DNA of 64,000 nt from Blastocystis sp. Blastoise (Eukaryota; Sar; Bigyra; Opalinata; Blastocystidae), in the NCBI GenBank assembly GCA_039096225.1, contig JBBPEB010000015.1:967001-1031000 (forward strand), written 5' to 3'. The position numbers were made by a program, and so were the translations under genes. Below, piece by piece: positions 62,726-64,000 of the stretch; the stretch's first letter is position 1, and each line of letters starts with the position of its first letter. The notes under the pieces were generated by a model that was given only the letters and a program-made list of their open reading frames with translations, searched no databases and was not told the origin of the DNA.

Positions 62726-64000
62726 ATACTTATAAAATTATATGTATAATCGTATTTAAACTTTGACTTTTTTATAATTTATATTTTTAATGTATAATTT
62801 CATACATATTATCTCTTATAATCACTTTTTGGTTGTTCTTGTTATTAATGAATTTCATAACATAAAAGCAGATCATAGTAGGTTTTTCTAACTTAATTCA
62901 ACTTCATAATAGTTAAAATTACAGTGAATAAATGTTTTAAATAATACATAAAAAAATGTTCAAATTCATATCTATTTACAACTTTTTTCACCAATAATCT
63001 ATATATATGAAGCAATAATCATCGAACTTTTCAAGTATCTAATATTATATCGAATAATATATATATTATATTGATTTGTACTAAATTCATTCATATTTAC
63101 TGAATATATCCTTATTTCATTGTATTTTTCTATCCATAATAATAAAGCATCTTATTTAAAAACTATTACATGTTCTATTCAAAATAGAATGAGCATAGAC
63201 TTATTTAATTTAATCTTCTAAATTCTCATATATTTTTTTAAATGTTTAATATATAATCCTATTTTATTGTTATTAATTCATAAAGTAATTATTACAGTAA
63301 TATATGTTTTCTATATATTTTACTAAACCATTTTCAATAACCATATTAGTAGATCTTTTGTTACTAATAAATGAAATATTAATGGCAAACCATAATGAGT
63401 AATATATGATTTTTGTATGAACAGTCATATGATGAGAGTAAGAAAAGAGATAGAAGAAAAAATAATTAAAAGGAGAATCTGCATAGCAATACTATATTAT
63501 AATCTCATTAATCTATAGTATTATTAGTAGTAATAATAGACATTCATTGATAGTTGTGATAGAACTATTTATGATCTAAGATCAGTAGAGGTTATAAAGA
63601 AAGTAATAGTACTTCAAGTATTATTACTTATGGTATTCTTTCTTTAAAGATATGATTACGAAAACCGAATTACATATTGATATCATAACATTTTTGGTAT
63701 TTAAATTAATTTAAAAACTGTTAGTAAAGGAGGTACAATCATTTAATGACATAGCATAATATTTTAATTGATTCAAAATGTAAGAGAAATTAGAAAACAA
63801 GAATAGAAAACATAATTATAATCTTATCATTGTTCTTATTAATAACTACTATTATACGTAGTATTAGGAGAAGAAAGAGGAAAAATATAAAAGGTATTGC
63901 ATAGTAGTATATTCCAAATATATAAGTATTAACAATATTAGAAGCAATAGACAGAAAAAGGATTTGGTGTATAATAGTTTAAGTAGCAGAATATCATTAG
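62726..64000. other. AT-rich flank downstream of the transposase, nothing recognised
   Basis: 1.3 kb without a supported gene. It may contain the 3' end of the transposon, but I found no inverted-repeat partner upstream of 59047 and no target duplication. Confidence 0.45.

Overview
The window is nuclear DNA of a very AT-rich, intron-dense unicellular eukaryote. Two housekeeping nucleolar/RNA-modification genes (UTP6 and PUS7/TruD) show that it is nuclear. I rebuilt the genes by following reading phase across splice sites. About 107 introns result in 14 genes. Nearly all introns start GTATAT or GTA and end in a short TA run plus ATAG, and many are filled with (TTA)n, (TA)n or longer tandem arrays. 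Coding sequences carry Asn/Ser/Thr-rich low-complexity inserts. Bacterial-looking enzymes sit among the housekeeping genes: a GH31 glucosidase with a WWIDYQQ nucleophile motif, a PEP-synthase/rifampicin-phosphotransferase-like protein and a MATE exporter. I cannot assign the lineage from sequence alone. A gut-associated or anaerobic protist or an early-branching fungus would fit.

Layout. 438-3652 (-): a NagA-like amidohydrolase with substituted active-site residues and a large Asn-rich insert. 3865-5129 (+): a secreted vanin/biotinidase-like protein without the catalytic Cys. 5941-9326 (+): UTP6, 14 exons. 9985-14150 (+): secreted GH31 glucosidase, 16 exons. 15021-20507 (+): surface protein with Sushi-like and Ig/cadherin-like modules and one C-terminal membrane span. 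22019-23668 (-): MATE transporter, intronless. 24081-27391 (+): PEP-synthase/Rph-like phosphotransferase. 28146-34108 (+): PUS7/TruD pseudouridine synthase, with a 2.8-kb element bearing 40-bp perfect terminal inverted repeats inside one intron. 35348-37011 (-): GT49 glycosyltransferase with one intron that lacks a GT donor. 37798-46976 (-): 25-exon ARM/HEAT-like giant whose central exons each match about one repeat. 47813-55023 (-): a 2229-residue paralogue of the first surface protein. 55969-56946 (+): papain-family cysteine protease. 58063-58849 (-): unrecognised small protein. 59047-62725 (+): TNP2/CACTA-like (Plavaka-like) transposase with its reading frame intact.

How the genes relate. 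A secreted or surface set (GH31 glucosidase, two giant modular adhesin-like proteins, cysteine protease, vanin-like protein) fits a cell that digests or binds material outside the cell. The GT49 enzyme may glycosylate such surface proteins. UTP6 and PUS7 serve ribosome assembly and RNA modification. The most unusual items are the TIR element in the PUS7 intron, the head-to-head pair of apparent pseudoenzymes, the AT-AG intron in the GT49 gene, the Rph-like architecture in a spliced nuclear gene, and the exon-equals-repeat layout of the giant ARM/HEAT-like gene.
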